Origin: Chitinophagaceae bacterium
GTDB taxonomy: Bacteria > Bacteroidota > Bacteroidia > Chitinophagales > Chitinophagaceae
Assembly: GCA_016786885.1 (NCBI GenBank)
Contig: JAEUVO010000056.1
Coordinates: forward strand, 1 to 50,283
DNA length: 50,283 nt
Direction of reading: 5' to 3'
Positions 8,605 through 16,396 of this stretch are shown one piece after another. The position numbers and the translations under genes are program-made. Under the pieces are notes generated by a model. The model ran no database searches and was not told where the DNA came from. It worked only from the letters and a program-made list of their open reading frames with translations. Numbering within the stretch: position 1 is the first letter of the stretch; every line of letters begins with the position of its first letter.

Positions 8605-9615
8605 ATGGATAATTTTTCTGAGTTGCCCGGCGAAATGAAAAATGAGGAAGCAGCATCTTCTTCTGAAGATGCCATTATCATCCCTCCCAAATATCAAAAA
8701 CCCGAAGAAAAGCAAAATATCTGGCTGCGTTCCTTTATCAGTCTTGCCGCCTACCTGGTGATAGGTTACTATATTTTTCCCAGTTATAAGATACTATTAT
8801 TGATAACAGCTATCGTAATGATACATGAGCTCGGACATTTTATTGCTATGAAATGCTACCGCTATAATGAATTAGGTATTTTCTTTATCCCATTACTCGG
8901 CGCTTATGTATCAGGCAGTAAAAGAGAGGTATCACAACTGCAGTCAGCGGTCATTTTGCTGGCCGGGCCATTGCCGGGAATTATTATCGGCGCCGCTTTA
9001 TTGATTGCTGATCAGCAGGGATTTGGAACATACCTTCTTGATGTTTCCTCATCAAGGATCGGTTTCCTGTTTATCATTCTTAATTTGATCAATCTTTTTC
9101 CCATCTATCCATTAGACGGGGGACAGTTACTGAACAGGGTGTTTCTCGAAGAAGAAAGTGCATGGAGCAAGGTTTTTGTTTTTTTATCTGCTGCTTTTTT
9201 GTGCCTGCTGGCCATCAAGCTTCCATTCTATCCTTTACTATTGTTCCCGACCATGATGTTGTTGCGGCTTGCCGGCGAAAAGAAAGTGGGGCATATTGAA
9301 AAAAGGATTGAAGCTGAAAATATCAATACCGATCTTGAGTATGAAGAACTTCCCGATGCTGATTACTGGAAGATCAGGAATATATTAATTGAAGAACATC
9401 CTGCTTTCAAAGATGTAGCACCTTCCCCGCCATATGAATACAGTCATAAAGAAGAAAAAATAATGACCATGGTGCAAAGCCTGCTGCACCGGCACCTGAT
9501 ACAGGATGTATCTGTCGCCGGAAAAATATTCATCTTCCTGATCTGGGCTGCCGCCATTGCTTCACCCTGGCTGCTGCATATGGATATGAGTTTCTTTAAC
9601 CGCTTCCGGTTCTGA
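8605..9615 (+). CDS. Site-2 protease family (M50) membrane metallopeptidase
   Basis: A 336-residue integral membrane protein. The zinc-binding HELGH lies at residues 74-78 inside a hydrophobic segment, and the second metal motif NLFPIYPLDGG places the third ligand at Asp171; both are hallmarks of S2P-type intramembrane proteases. About six hydrophobic segments are visible. The first 40 residues are acidic and soluble and the C-terminal third (230-300) is a soluble region before a last membrane helix. There is no PDZ domain, unlike RseP. The ATG at 8605 is chosen over the adjacent TTG at 8602. The last codon abuts the convergent DUF6526 gene. A role in membrane stress signalling is inferred from the family; the substrate is unknown. 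Confidence 0.88.
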   Translation: MDNFSELPGEMKNEEAASSSEDAIIIPPKYQKPEEKQNIWLRSFISLAAYLVIGYYIFPSYKILLLITAIVMIHELGHFIAMKCYRYNELGIFFIPLLGAYVSGSKREVSQLQSAVILLAGPLPGIIIGAALLIADQQGFGTYLLDVSSSRIGFLFIILNLINLFPIYPLDGGQLLNRVFLEEESAWSKVFVFLSAAFLCLLAIKLPFYPLLLFPTMMLLRLAGEKKVGHIEKRIEAENINTDLEYEELPDADYWKIRNILIEEHPAFKDVAPSPPYEYSHKEEKIMTMVQSLLHRHLIQDVSVAGKIFIFLIWAAAIASPWLLHMDMSFFNRFRF

Positions 9616-10044
9616 TCACACCCGGTGGTAATCTGCTCTCCAGTTCTGAATAACCTGTTTAATTTGTTTTTGAGAAAGTTTTTCCTCCACAGCTTTTTTT
9701 GCCAATGCAGGAAACTCCTCATCACTGGCGAAACGAAGAGCAATAATCTGGCTTAAGCGAAGTTGCTTATCCAGTGGTTTACCGCTTAAAATAAAGTGGC
9801 GGAAGTTCTCTTCTGCCCTGATAGCCCTGTCCTGTGCCTTTAGAGCAAAGACCCTCGCATACCAGAGCAGGAGAATCAATACCAAAAAAACAACCACCAG
9901 TAAAGCGGCTGAATAATGATTACCGGCATCATGGTGATTCAGTAAATTAATGATACTGCCAATTAATCCTGAAATGGCTAATAAGAAAGCAACGCCATGA
10001 TACATTGGCACAAGGCGAATGTGGTTTTTAAAGTTTTGTTCCAT
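9616..10044 (-). CDS. DUF6526 family membrane protein
   Basis: A 142-residue protein. The N terminus (QNFKNHIRLVPMYHG) and two membrane segments at about 15-37 and 45-66 (ALLVVVFLVLILLLWYARVF) are followed by a soluble part with RLSQIIALRFASDEEFPALA and a helical end (KQIKQVIQNWRADYHRV). This matches the Bacteroidota/Firmicutes DUF6526 family, which has no established function. The gene abuts the site-2 protease gene tail to tail with no spacer. Confidence 0.8.
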   Translation of the reverse strand: MEQNFKNHIRLVPMYHGVAFLLAISGLIGSIINLLNHHDAGNHYSAALLVVVFLVLILLLWYARVFALKAQDRAIRAEENFRHFILSGKPLDKQLRLSQIIALRFASDEEFPALAKKAVEEKLSQKQIKQVIQNWRADYHRV

Positions 10045-10084
10045 ATCTGATAAAAATTGTATGTCTCAAATATATGGAAACCCA

Positions 10085-10115
10085 ATTCACTATTCACCAT
10101 TCCCTATTCACTATT
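10085..10115. repeat. ATTCACT-type simple repeat array
   Basis: Four consecutive 7-base units plus a partial one (ATTCACT, ATTCACC, ATTCCCT, ATTCACT, ATT). Arrays of this kind are scattered through many Bacteroidota genomes. This one runs into the 3' end of the DacB gene and supplies its stop codon (CTA on the plus strand at 10111-10113). Confidence 0.75.
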
Positions 10116-11496
10116 TAAGCTCATCCAGCACTTTATACATCTTTCCAACCAACTGGGAGGATTTACCACTGTAATTATTCACCAGGAAAGAAAAAATATA
10201 CTCTCTTCCGTCTTTTGATTTATGATAGCCACAAAAACCTTTTACATCGCTGATGGTGCCACTTTTCATTTTCATACCGTTATAATCAGGCAATGAATTG
10301 TAGAAATATTGAAACCAGTCTTTTGTTTTAGCATATTTCAATATTTCGACCTGTGCATGGGTGGTAACCCTGTTGAGTGGTGAAAGGCCGGAGCCGTCAT
10401 AGATATTCAGCTCATCCTCATCCAGTCCTTTTTCTTTCCAGAATTTCTTTACAATGGCTACACCGCTGTCAGTACTTCCAAAACCCTGTTTTTCATAAGC
10501 AAAGGTTTTTATTAGTGCTTCGCCATAGAGGTTAATACTTTTTTTATTGAACCAGTAGATGATGGAATCCAATGGCGGTGAATAGTAAGAGAATGAATAA
10601 TAGGTTTTTAAATTAGATTCAAGAAGACTCTGAGAACCCTGATTATAAATTGCCTGTTCACCATTGAATAAATTATTCTTCGCAAGGTATTTTTTCAAAA
10701 AAAGCACAAATGTTTTTTCTGGGATAGGATCAGTACCTGAAATAGAAAAACTCTTCACACCCGCCGGTACTGTACCCTTCACTACACGGTAGGAAATTCC
10801 CGGCACAAAATAAATATAAGCATTATCACCGCTGCCAACAGGCCCTGTTTTGCACTCATTCAAAATACGGACATCTTGCCACCAATAAGAACTACCCGCT
10901 GTATCGAGTACTGCTGGATCTCCCACTGTTTTGCTGGGGATAAATTTCATTTCGTACTGATTTTCTTTCCAGTTAAATGAGTGTGGTGCCGCTCCGTAAT
11001 AATTCCCAATATCTTCATTAATCCACCCTGTTGGTGGTAAGCCGATATCTTTCCCATAAACAAGCAACTGGGAGAGACTATTTACTTTTTTAGTTTTTAG
11101 TTCTTTAAAAATTTTTTCAGAAATCATACTGTCTTTTGTACTTGCATAGCGCCAACTTCCAAAACTGGGGTCATAAGAACCACCCACGATCAAGACTCCG
11201 GAAACAATCGCAAAATCTGTTTTATACCTATACTCCTTCCCCAACAATTCAAACGCCGTTACACTGGTAATAATTTTTTGTGTGGAAGCCGGGGCTAAAC
11301 CTACCTGTGCATTTTTATCGAACACTACCTGTCCTGTTTTGGCATCTATCACATACAAAGAGCTGATGGCATGTTTTAGCTGCTCATCTTTCTCAAATGC
11401 CGTAAATGCTTTCTGCAATCGCTGCGATACGGCTTGAGCTACTATACCGGCATCCAGTAGTAAGAATCCGGCAACCAGTAAGAAAACTTTTTTCAT
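10111..11496 (-). CDS. dacB: D-alanyl-D-alanine carboxypeptidase/endopeptidase (S13)
   Basis: A 461-residue class C penicillin-binding protein with a signal peptide (MKKVFLLVAGFLLLDAGIVAQ), acting on peptidoglycan peptides in the periplasm. Active-site motifs are all present: SxxK as STQK with the nucleophile at Ser71, the SxN region in YDGSGLSPLNRVT, and the KTG-type motif as KSGT in MKSGTISDVKGFCGY. Length matches the S13 family. It is divergent from cinA with only 58 bases between starts. Its TAG stop is contributed by an ATTCACT repeat array. The family call is firm; the choice between carboxypeptidase and endopeptidase activity is not resolved by sequence. Confidence 0.92.
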   Translation of the reverse strand: MKKVFLLVAGFLLLDAGIVAQAVSQRLQKAFTAFEKDEQLKHAISSLYVIDAKTGQVVFDKNAQVGLAPASTQKIITSVTAFELLGKEYRYKTDFAIVSGVLIVGGSYDPSFGSWRYASTKDSMISEKIFKELKTKKVNSLSQLLVYGKDIGLPPTGWINEDIGNYYGAAPHSFNWKENQYEMKFIPSKTVGDPAVLDTAGSSYWWQDVRILNECKTGPVGSGDNAYIYFVPGISYRVVKGTVPAGVKSFSISGTDPIPEKTFVLFLKKYLAKNNLFNGEQAIYNQGSQSLLESNLKTYYSFSYYSPPLDSIIYWFNKKSINLYGEALIKTFAYEKQGFGSTDSGVAIVKKFWKEKGLDEDELNIYDGSGLSPLNRVTTHAQVEILKYAKTKDWFQYFYNSLPDYNGMKMKSGTISDVKGFCGYHKSKDGREYIFSFLVNNYSGKSSQLVGKMYKVLDELK

Positions 11497-11509
11497 AGCT
11501 ATGTGTTGA

Positions 11510-11517
11510 TAACTTTG
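11510..11517 (+). promoter_or_regulatory. Candidate -7 box for cinA (TAACTTTG)
   Basis: An exact TAnnTTTG match in the 58-base divergent spacer, 37 bases before the cinA ATG. It would give a transcript start near 11524 and a leader of about 30 bases. The T-run around 11488-11493 is at most a weak -33 element, and it overlaps the start region of the opposing dacB gene. Confidence 0.5.
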
Positions 11518-11554
11518 CTTAAAACTAATTCATTTCGCTTTAATCATTTCTTAA

Positions 11555-12823
11555 ATGAGTTCTATTTCAGTCAATGCCTCCATCATCACTATCGGCGATG
11601 AACTGCTGATCGGCCAGACCATTGATACCAACTCTGCCTACATTGCACAGGAGTTGAATAAAATTGGTGTGTGGGTGCGTCGCCGGGTGGCCGTCGGAGA
11701 TGTATATGATGATATCTGGGATGCGCTGGATGAAGAAGGGCAGGAATCTGACATTGTTATTATCACCGGGGGACTTGGCCCAACTGCCGATGATATTACC
11801 AAACCTTTGCTCTGCAAATATTTTGGCGGAAAGCTGGTGGTGAACGAAGAGGTACTGGCACATGTAAAATATTTGTTTGAAAAAGTGTTTCGCCGGCCCG
11901 GCCCCATCCTGGAACGAAACCTGAAACAAGCCGAAGTGCCGGATGTATGTACTGTATTGCACAATGCAAGAGGAACAGCTCCGGGCATGCTATTTAAAAG
12001 GGATGGCAAGGTTTTTATATCATTACCGGGGGTACCGCATGAAATGAAAGGTCTTATAGTAAATGAAGTGGTTCCTTACTTGTTATCCGCATTCAAAATG
12101 CCGGCCATTGTTCACAAAACAGCCTTTACAGCAGGACAGGGAGAATCGATGATCGCTGAAGTGCTGAAAGATTTTGAACCTTCTCTCCCGTCGCATATCA
12201 AATTGGCCTACCTGCCCAATTATGGCATGGTAAAATTGAGATTGACCTCAAAGGGCAATAATAAAGAAGAAGTGGAAAGGGAATTGATACCCTATTTTGA
12301 AAGATTGCAGGAACTGGTAAAAGATTTTCTTGTCACCAACGAAGATGAAGGGCTTGAAATAGTGATTGGTAAGATACTTAAGGCAAAAAGTAAAACAATG
12401 GGTACTGCCGAAAGTTGTACAGGTGGTTTTATTGCCCATTTAATAACATCTGTTCCCGGTTCATCTGCTTATTACAAAGGCAGTGTGGTAAGTTATGCCA
12501 ATGAAGTAAAGGAAAACATACTGGGAGTAAAGCAGGAGACTTTACTATCAGTTGGTGCAGTAAGTGAAGAAACAGTGAAGGAAATGGTGAAAGGGGCTAT
12601 TAGTAAACTTAATGTTGACTTTGTACTGGCCACTTCCGGTATTATGGGACCCGATGGCGGTACAGATGAAAAGCCGGTTGGTACCGTTTGGATTGCAGTC
12701 GGCAATAAAGAAAAAACAGAAACTCTGAAGCTGAATCTTCGCTTCGACCGCCAGCGGAATATTGGTATGACTGCTGCGAATGCCTTGAACTTTCTCCGCA
12801 AATTTGTCCTTGCTAACAGTTGA
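11555..12823 (+). CDS. cinA: CinA-family nicotinamide-nucleotide amidohydrolase
   Basis: A 422-residue full-length CinA. Residues about 7-175 form the N-terminal MoaB/MogA-like (COG1058) domain with IGDELLIGQTIDTNS and ITGGLGPTADDITKP, associated in the family with ADP-ribose pyrophosphatase activity. Residues about 262-418 form the amidase domain with GTAESCTGGFIAHLIT, where the serine of ESCTGG is catalytic, then the GSVVSYANEVK and TSGIMGPDGGTDEKPVGTVWIA motifs. The amidase domain deamidates NMN to nicotinic acid mononucleotide for NAD recycling. It has its own -7 box, and its stop overlaps the putative -33 region of the E2 promoter. High confidence in family; DNA-damage or competence control is not shown here. 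Confidence 0.93.
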   Translation: MSSISVNASIITIGDELLIGQTIDTNSAYIAQELNKIGVWVRRRVAVGDVYDDIWDALDEEGQESDIVIITGGLGPTADDITKPLLCKYFGGKLVVNEEVLAHVKYLFEKVFRRPGPILERNLKQAEVPDVCTVLHNARGTAPGMLFKRDGKVFISLPGVPHEMKGLIVNEVVPYLLSAFKMPAIVHKTAFTAGQGESMIAEVLKDFEPSLPSHIKLAYLPNYGMVKLRLTSKGNNKEEVERELIPYFERLQELVKDFLVTNEDEGLEIVIGKILKAKSKTMGTAESCTGGFIAHLITSVPGSSAYYKGSVVSYANEVKENILGVKQETLLSVGAVSEETVKEMVKGAISKLNVDFVLATSGIMGPDGGTDEKPVGTVWIAVGNKEKTETLKLNLRFDRQRNIGMTAANALNFLRKFVLANS

Positions 12824-12844
12824 TAGCCTTTTATTGCAAATCAT

Positions 12845-12852
12845 TACCTTTG
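12845..12852 (+). promoter_or_regulatory. Candidate -7 box for the E2 gene (TACCTTTG)
   Basis: An exact TAnnTTTG match. A GTTG at 12819-12822, overlapping the cinA stop codon, lies about 22 bases upstream as a possible -33 element. Transcription from about 12859 would give the E2 mRNA a leader of roughly 100 bases that includes the palindrome at 12888-12901. Confidence 0.5.
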
Positions 12853-12887
12853 GCCGGTTAAAAATTGCTTGTTTCCTGCCCATCCCT

Positions 12888-12901
12888 GCCTGCCGGTAGG
12901 C
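12888..12901. repeat. CCTGCCGGTAGG-type palindromic repeat
   Basis: GCCTGCCGGTAGGC is a 14-base palindrome with one G-T type imperfection, flanked by CCCT and AAG. Palindromes of this sequence are frequent intergenic repeats in Bacteroidota. This copy sits in the predicted leader of the E2 mRNA, where it could form a small GC-rich hairpin. The repeat's function is unknown. Confidence 0.6.
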
Positions 12902-12960
12902 AAGTGCGACGCAACAGGTGATGAGCTTTATTCAGTCGCTGATAAACAAATTAAAATACT

Positions 12961-14310
12961 ATGGCCATTGTTGATTTAGTAATGCCAAAACTGGGTGAAA
13001 GCATCATGGAAGCTACAGTGCTAAAATGGCATAAGCAACCAGGTGATACTGTTCAAATGGACGAAACTGTGCTGGAAATAGCTACTGATAAAGTAGACAG
13101 CGAAGTTCCCAGTACTGCCGCCGGTGTGATTGAGGAAATTCTGTTTAATGTAAATGATGTCGTACCTATCGGCACCACAATTGCCCGTATAAGAACTGGC
13201 GCAGTTGAACCTGTTGCCTCTTCTCCTGTAGTTTCAACTCCCTTGCAAGAAACAGCAAATATACCTGCCCAGGAAGCCGTTGTTGTTGAAACTATAAGCC
13301 ACCAAACCTCGAACCTCAAATATCAAACATCAAACGGTAGCATCAACCGTTTTTATTCTCCTCTTGTATTGAACATCGCAGCCAGTGAAGGTGTGAGTAT
13401 GGCTGAATTGGAAGCTATACCCGGAACAGGCAACGAAGGCAGAGTGACAAAGAAAGATATTTTACAGTATGTGGGTGGAAGAAAGTCCGGAGGGCAGAAG
13501 TCAGACCTCAGAAGTACAACCTCCGAAATGGTGATCCCACTTGCAAAAGTGCAGCCTGATCAATCAGCGGGCAACAACCAGCAACTAACAACCTATTCAG
13601 GTAATGTGGAAGTGATTGAAATGGACCGTATGCGGAAACTGATTGCCGACCATATGGTACGCAGCAAACAAACTTCTCCGCATGTTACCAGTTTTACCGA
13701 AGCAGATGTAACCAACCTGGTGCAATGGAGAGATAAAGTAAAAAAGGAATTTGAAAAACGAGAAGGGACCAAGATTACTTTCACTCCTTTATTCATTGAA
13801 GCTATTGTGCGTTGCATCAAAAAATTCCCGCTGATCAACTGTTCACTGGATGGCAACAATATCATTATAAAAAAAGATATCAATATTGGCATGGCCACTG
13901 CCCTGCCAAGTGGCAACCTGATTGTTCCGGTTATCAGGAATGCTGATCAGTTAAATATGGTCGGACTGGCTAAACAAGTAAACAATTTAGCAGATGCGGC
14001 CAGAAACGGAAAATTAAAAGCTGACGATACGCAGGGTGGCACATTTACTCTAACCAACGTAGGAACTTTCGGCAGCCTGATGGGTACACCGATCATTAAC
14101 CAGCCGCAGGTAGCTATTATGGCAGTAGGTGCTATCAAAAAAAGACCCGTGGTGATTGAAACTCCTGCAGGCGACAGCATTGCCATACGCCACATGATGT
14201 ACTTAAGTATGAGTTACGATCACCGGATTGTAGATGGTAGCCTTGGTGCCACTTTCCTGACAGCGGTTGCCAAAGAACTGGAAAATTTTAATCCTGAAAG
14301 AGAGTTTTAA
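12961..14310 (+). CDS. Dihydrolipoamide acyltransferase, E2 of a 2-oxoacid dehydrogenase
   Basis: A 449-residue E2 with three domains. A lipoyl domain (1-80) has the lipoylated lysine at residue 44 in EIATDKVDSEV. A peripheral-subunit (E1/E3) binding domain lies at about 130-170 (YSPLVLNIAASEGVSM, GTGNEGRVTKKDIL). The catalytic acyltransferase domain (about 215-449) ends with SYDHRIVDG, where His421 and Asp425 are the catalytic pair. It transfers the acyl group from E1 to CoA. No E1 or E3 gene is adjacent, so pyruvate, 2-oxoglutarate and branched-chain substrates cannot be told apart by context; the single lipoyl domain and ATDKVDSEV are compatible with a branched-chain-type enzyme. Both linkers contain sequence resembling dispersed simple repeats. 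A strong hairpin terminator follows. Confidence 0.9.
   Translation: MAIVDLVMPKLGESIMEATVLKWHKQPGDTVQMDETVLEIATDKVDSEVPSTAAGVIEEILFNVNDVVPIGTTIARIRTGAVEPVASSPVVSTPLQETANIPAQEAVVVETISHQTSNLKYQTSNGSINRFYSPLVLNIAASEGVSMAELEAIPGTGNEGRVTKKDILQYVGGRKSGGQKSDLRSTTSEMVIPLAKVQPDQSAGNNQQLTTYSGNVEVIEMDRMRKLIADHMVRSKQTSPHVTSFTEADVTNLVQWRDKVKKEFEKREGTKITFTPLFIEAIVRCIKKFPLINCSLDGNNIIIKKDINIGMATALPSGNLIVPVIRNADQLNMVGLAKQVNNLADAARNGKLKADDTQGGTFTLTNVGTFGSLMGTPIINQPQVAIMAVGAIKKRPVVIETPAGDSIAIRHMMYLSMSYDHRIVDGSLGATFLTAVAKELENFNPEREF
13303..13335 (+). repeat. CAAAYMTC-type repeat within E2 linker 1
   Basis: A tract built from variants of CAAAC/CTC/ATC units (CAAACCTC, GAACCTC, AAATATC, AAACATC, AAAC) encodes residues 115-125 in the linker between the lipoyl and subunit-binding domains. 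It resembles the CAAATCTCAAA-like arrays found between genes in Bacteroidota and keeps the reading frame open. Confidence 0.5.
13480..13527 (+). repeat. GAAGTC-type repeat within E2 linker 2
   Basis: A tract of degenerate units (AGAAAGTCCGG, AGGGCAGAAGTCAGACCTC, AGAAGTACAACCTCCGA) encodes residues 174-189 just after the subunit-binding domain. It is reminiscent of intergenic GAAGTC/GGAAGT simple repeats and differs in composition from the flanking domain sequence. Confidence 0.45.
13573..13593 (+). repeat. CAACAACTAACAAC-type repeat within E2 linker 2
   Basis: AACAACCAGCAACTAACAAC followed by C encodes Asn-Asn-Gln-Gln-Leu-Thr-Thr (residues 205-211) shortly before the catalytic domain. It resembles the AACAACTAACAACC simple repeat class; the short length leaves chance as an alternative. 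Confidence 0.4.
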
Positions 14311-14329
14311 TTATTTGACCATCATCTTT

Positions 14330-14358
14330 AAGAGCTTCTGAGATAATCAGAAGCTCTT
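14330..14358 (+). terminator. Rho-independent-like terminator after the E2 gene
   Basis: A perfect 12-base stem (AAGAGCTTCTGA with TCAGAAGCTCTT) closes a 5-base GATAA loop, 19 bases after the E2 stop. The downstream tract CTTATT is only moderately T-rich. It separates the E2 gene from the DUF2490 gene that starts at 14369. Confidence 0.8.
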
Positions 14359-14368
14359 CTTATTCACT

Positions 14369-15070
14369 ATGAGATACGTTCAATTACTTGTTTTTCTTTT
14401 TTTTGTTCAAACAGGTGCAGCACAAACAGGGACCTGGAATATTATTAATACAAAACTTGACCTTACTGAAAAATGGAACCTGTTCGGAGAGCTGCAGCTT
14501 CGTTCACTGAGGTTTTATGATGATTTTCATTATTATGAGATAAAAGGCGGCGCCAGTTATGCTATTAGTAAAGTCTCTTCCATCTCAGTGGGTTTTGGAA
14601 TTTTTGATACTTATTCACCAGGAGGAAATTTCAAAACCCCAATGGCTAATGATGAATGGCGGAGCTGGATTCAATTTAGCATAATGCAATATGAAAAACG
14701 ACTGAAACTGGAGCATCGTTACCGGGCAGAACAAAGATGGACAAGTAATGGATTTCGTAACCGCTTCCGGTACAGGTTAAATACTGCTCTACCTCTGAAT
14801 AATAAAAAAATTGAACCTGGTACTTATTATTTGACGGCTTCCAACGAAATATTCTTTACGAACTTGGCGCCTTACTTTGAAAGAAACAGGTTGTTTGTGG
14901 GAGGAGGATATGAATTCTCTCATTTATTTACAATCCAGGCCGGCTATCTGCACCAATTTGATTACAAAATCAATGATGAGACAGGAAAAAACTTCCTTCA
15001 GCTTTCTTTCCTGTTTGAGATGCAATGGAAAAAGAAACCCGGTGAGAAAGTTCCCGGAGGTATGGACTAA
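14369..15070 (+). CDS. DUF2490 outer-membrane beta-barrel protein
   Basis: A 233-residue protein with a signal peptide (MRYVQLLVFLFFVQTGAAQ). The mature part matches the DUF2490 pattern: TGTWNIINTKLDLTEKWNLF, GELQLRSLRFYDDFHYYEIK, GGASYAI, LEHRYRAEQRW, RFRYRLNTALPL, ASNEIFFTN and the last strand LQLSFLFEMQW. Alternating hydrophobic strands predict a small outer-membrane barrel of about ten strands. DUF2490 has no established function. The stop codon TAA overlaps the stop of the convergent phosphatase gene: CTAA reads as TAA on plus and TAG on minus. Confidence 0.85.
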   Translation: MRYVQLLVFLFFVQTGAAQTGTWNIINTKLDLTEKWNLFGELQLRSLRFYDDFHYYEIKGGASYAISKVSSISVGFGIFDTYSPGGNFKTPMANDEWRSWIQFSIMQYEKRLKLEHRYRAEQRWTSNGFRNRFRYRLNTALPLNNKKIEPGTYYLTASNEIFFTNLAPYFERNRLFVGGGYEFSHLFTIQAGYLHQFDYKINDETGKNFLQLSFLFEMQWKKKPGEKVPGGMD

Positions 15071-15588
15071 TCCGGGGATATGTTTCCGTATTTTTCTTTT
15101 TTAAAGAGATAGCTGTTCCCTTTTCGCTTTATGATATACAAGTTATCATACTCAGAATCCTTCAGATCCCCGGGAACCACAATAGTGCCACAAAGTTTAT
15201 TGGCAAGATCATCGATAGTATTAGAGTGTCCTACCACCAGTACATTACCCTTTCTGATTGCTTTAAGTCTTTCAATGAAAGCATCAACCGAATCTTTTTT
15301 GCTGCTGTAAATTTCGATACGGGTATTACCTCTCAATTCATTCAGAGGTTGTGCTGTTGCAAGGGTCCGCTTGGTATTAGTAGAAAAGATAAAACAGACA
15401 TTCTCTCCCTTTAATTTATCCCGAAGTGTTATAGCCCTCACTTTCCCAATATCTGATAATGGCGGGTCGCTGGCCATCATCTGGCTGGCACCAGCTTCCA
15501 CCGGGGCTTTTTCCGCATGGCGAACAATATAGATTGTGTTCCCGCAAGAGTATAATACAACACATATTATTATCAGTAAAAATCTCAT
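15067..15588 (-). CDS. Histidine phosphatase (SixA/PGM-like) lipoprotein
   Basis: A 173-residue member of the histidine phosphatase superfamily. The phosphohistidine motif is IYIVRHAEKAP, and the second core histidine lies in VLVVGHSNTIDDLANKL. The N terminus (MRFLLIIICVVLYSCGNT) is a lipoprotein signal with a lipobox cysteine at residue 15, so the enzyme is exported, unlike cytoplasmic SixA. The substrate is unknown. It overlaps the end of the DUF2490 gene by four bases, tail to tail. Confidence 0.85.
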   Translation of the reverse strand: MRFLLIIICVVLYSCGNTIYIVRHAEKAPVEAGASQMMASDPPLSDIGKVRAITLRDKLKGENVCFIFSTNTKRTLATAQPLNELRGNTRIEIYSSKKDSVDAFIERLKAIRKGNVLVVGHSNTIDDLANKLCGTIVVPGDLKDSEYDNLYIIKRKGNSYLFKKEKYGNISPD

Positions 15589-15674
15589 CTTATTTCTTTT
15601 AACATTCTAAAGTAAAACTTCCTTTGCATTCTTCCCATCTTTTTTATAAATTAGGTAATCAAAATTCGCCATCT

Positions 15675-16391
15675 ATGAAATCATTATCTGAAACATGGTT
15701 CGCCGAAGGTCGTATCGATTTTGAACTGAAGAAATACACCCTGCTCGCTTACCTGCAGGAAATAAACAAATACTTCACGCAAAACAAACTGTACCCGCAA
15801 CTGGCAGATATTATTTTCCATTATAATAATATAGTAGCCTTCCGGGAAAATAAAAAATATCTGCAGGAACACTTTCCTAAAAAAATATCCGGCATACAAT
15901 TAGAAAAATTACAGCTGTTATACGAACAAATGATCGAAGATGATGAATTGATGCAGGAGTTAGAAAACATCATCCACTATTCAGCTGGTAAAATGAAGAG
16001 TATCATTTGCAATGGCACTGAAATATATGAATTTGTGGAAGACAAAATAAACATTACACCAGTCGGCCTTATCCCGCTGGATACGCAGGAAGGATATTTC
16101 TTTTTAAGCAGCGGTAATGTAAAGAGTACAAAGGTCTATCATTACCGTCTTTCTATCTTTGAAAAGCATGACGAAAAATACCGTAGTATAAAAACAGCTT
16201 TTATTGACAATTGGGTCCGCAGTATCAGCAGTACTTATGAACAAATAAAGTCTGAACTGATTCGTCACCGGAAAGACTTACCAAATCCAGCAGTGTATTC
16301 CATTGAAACAGAACTCAGTTTCCCCGTAGAGGAAACACTATTGCCGGTAGCAAAGAGAAGTTTAGTGAAGATCATCAGTGCTGTCGCCTAG
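15675..16391 (+). CDS. Conserved hypothetical protein
   Basis: A 238-residue soluble protein that I do not recognise. The start at 15675 (MKSLSETWFAEGRIDFELKK) is preferred over an upstream TTG at 15624, because the intervening 17 residues are encoded by AT-rich spacer that includes a -7-like TTCCTTTG (15617-15624). The N-terminal half is helical (LAYLQEINKYFTQNKLYPQL; QLEKLQLLYEQMIEDDELMQ); the C-terminal half looks mixed, with VGLIPLDTQEGYFFLSSG and YHYRLSIFEKHDEKYR. No signal peptide or membrane helix is seen. It ends 5 bases before the convergent peptidase gene. The features suggest a cytoplasmic protein of Bacteroidota distribution. Confidence 0.7.
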   Translation: MKSLSETWFAEGRIDFELKKYTLLAYLQEINKYFTQNKLYPQLADIIFHYNNIVAFRENKKYLQEHFPKKISGIQLEKLQLLYEQMIEDDELMQELENIIHYSAGKMKSIICNGTEIYEFVEDKINITPVGLIPLDTQEGYFFLSSGNVKSTKVYHYRLSIFEKHDEKYRSIKTAFIDNWVRSISSTYEQIKSELIRHRKDLPNPAVYSIETELSFPVEETLLPVAKRSLVKIISAVA

Positions 16392-16396
16392 CGAAC

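Noticed and set aside
12888..12901. Palindrome as a rho-independent terminator of cinA
   Set aside because: No T tract follows, and it lies downstream of the predicted E2 promoter.
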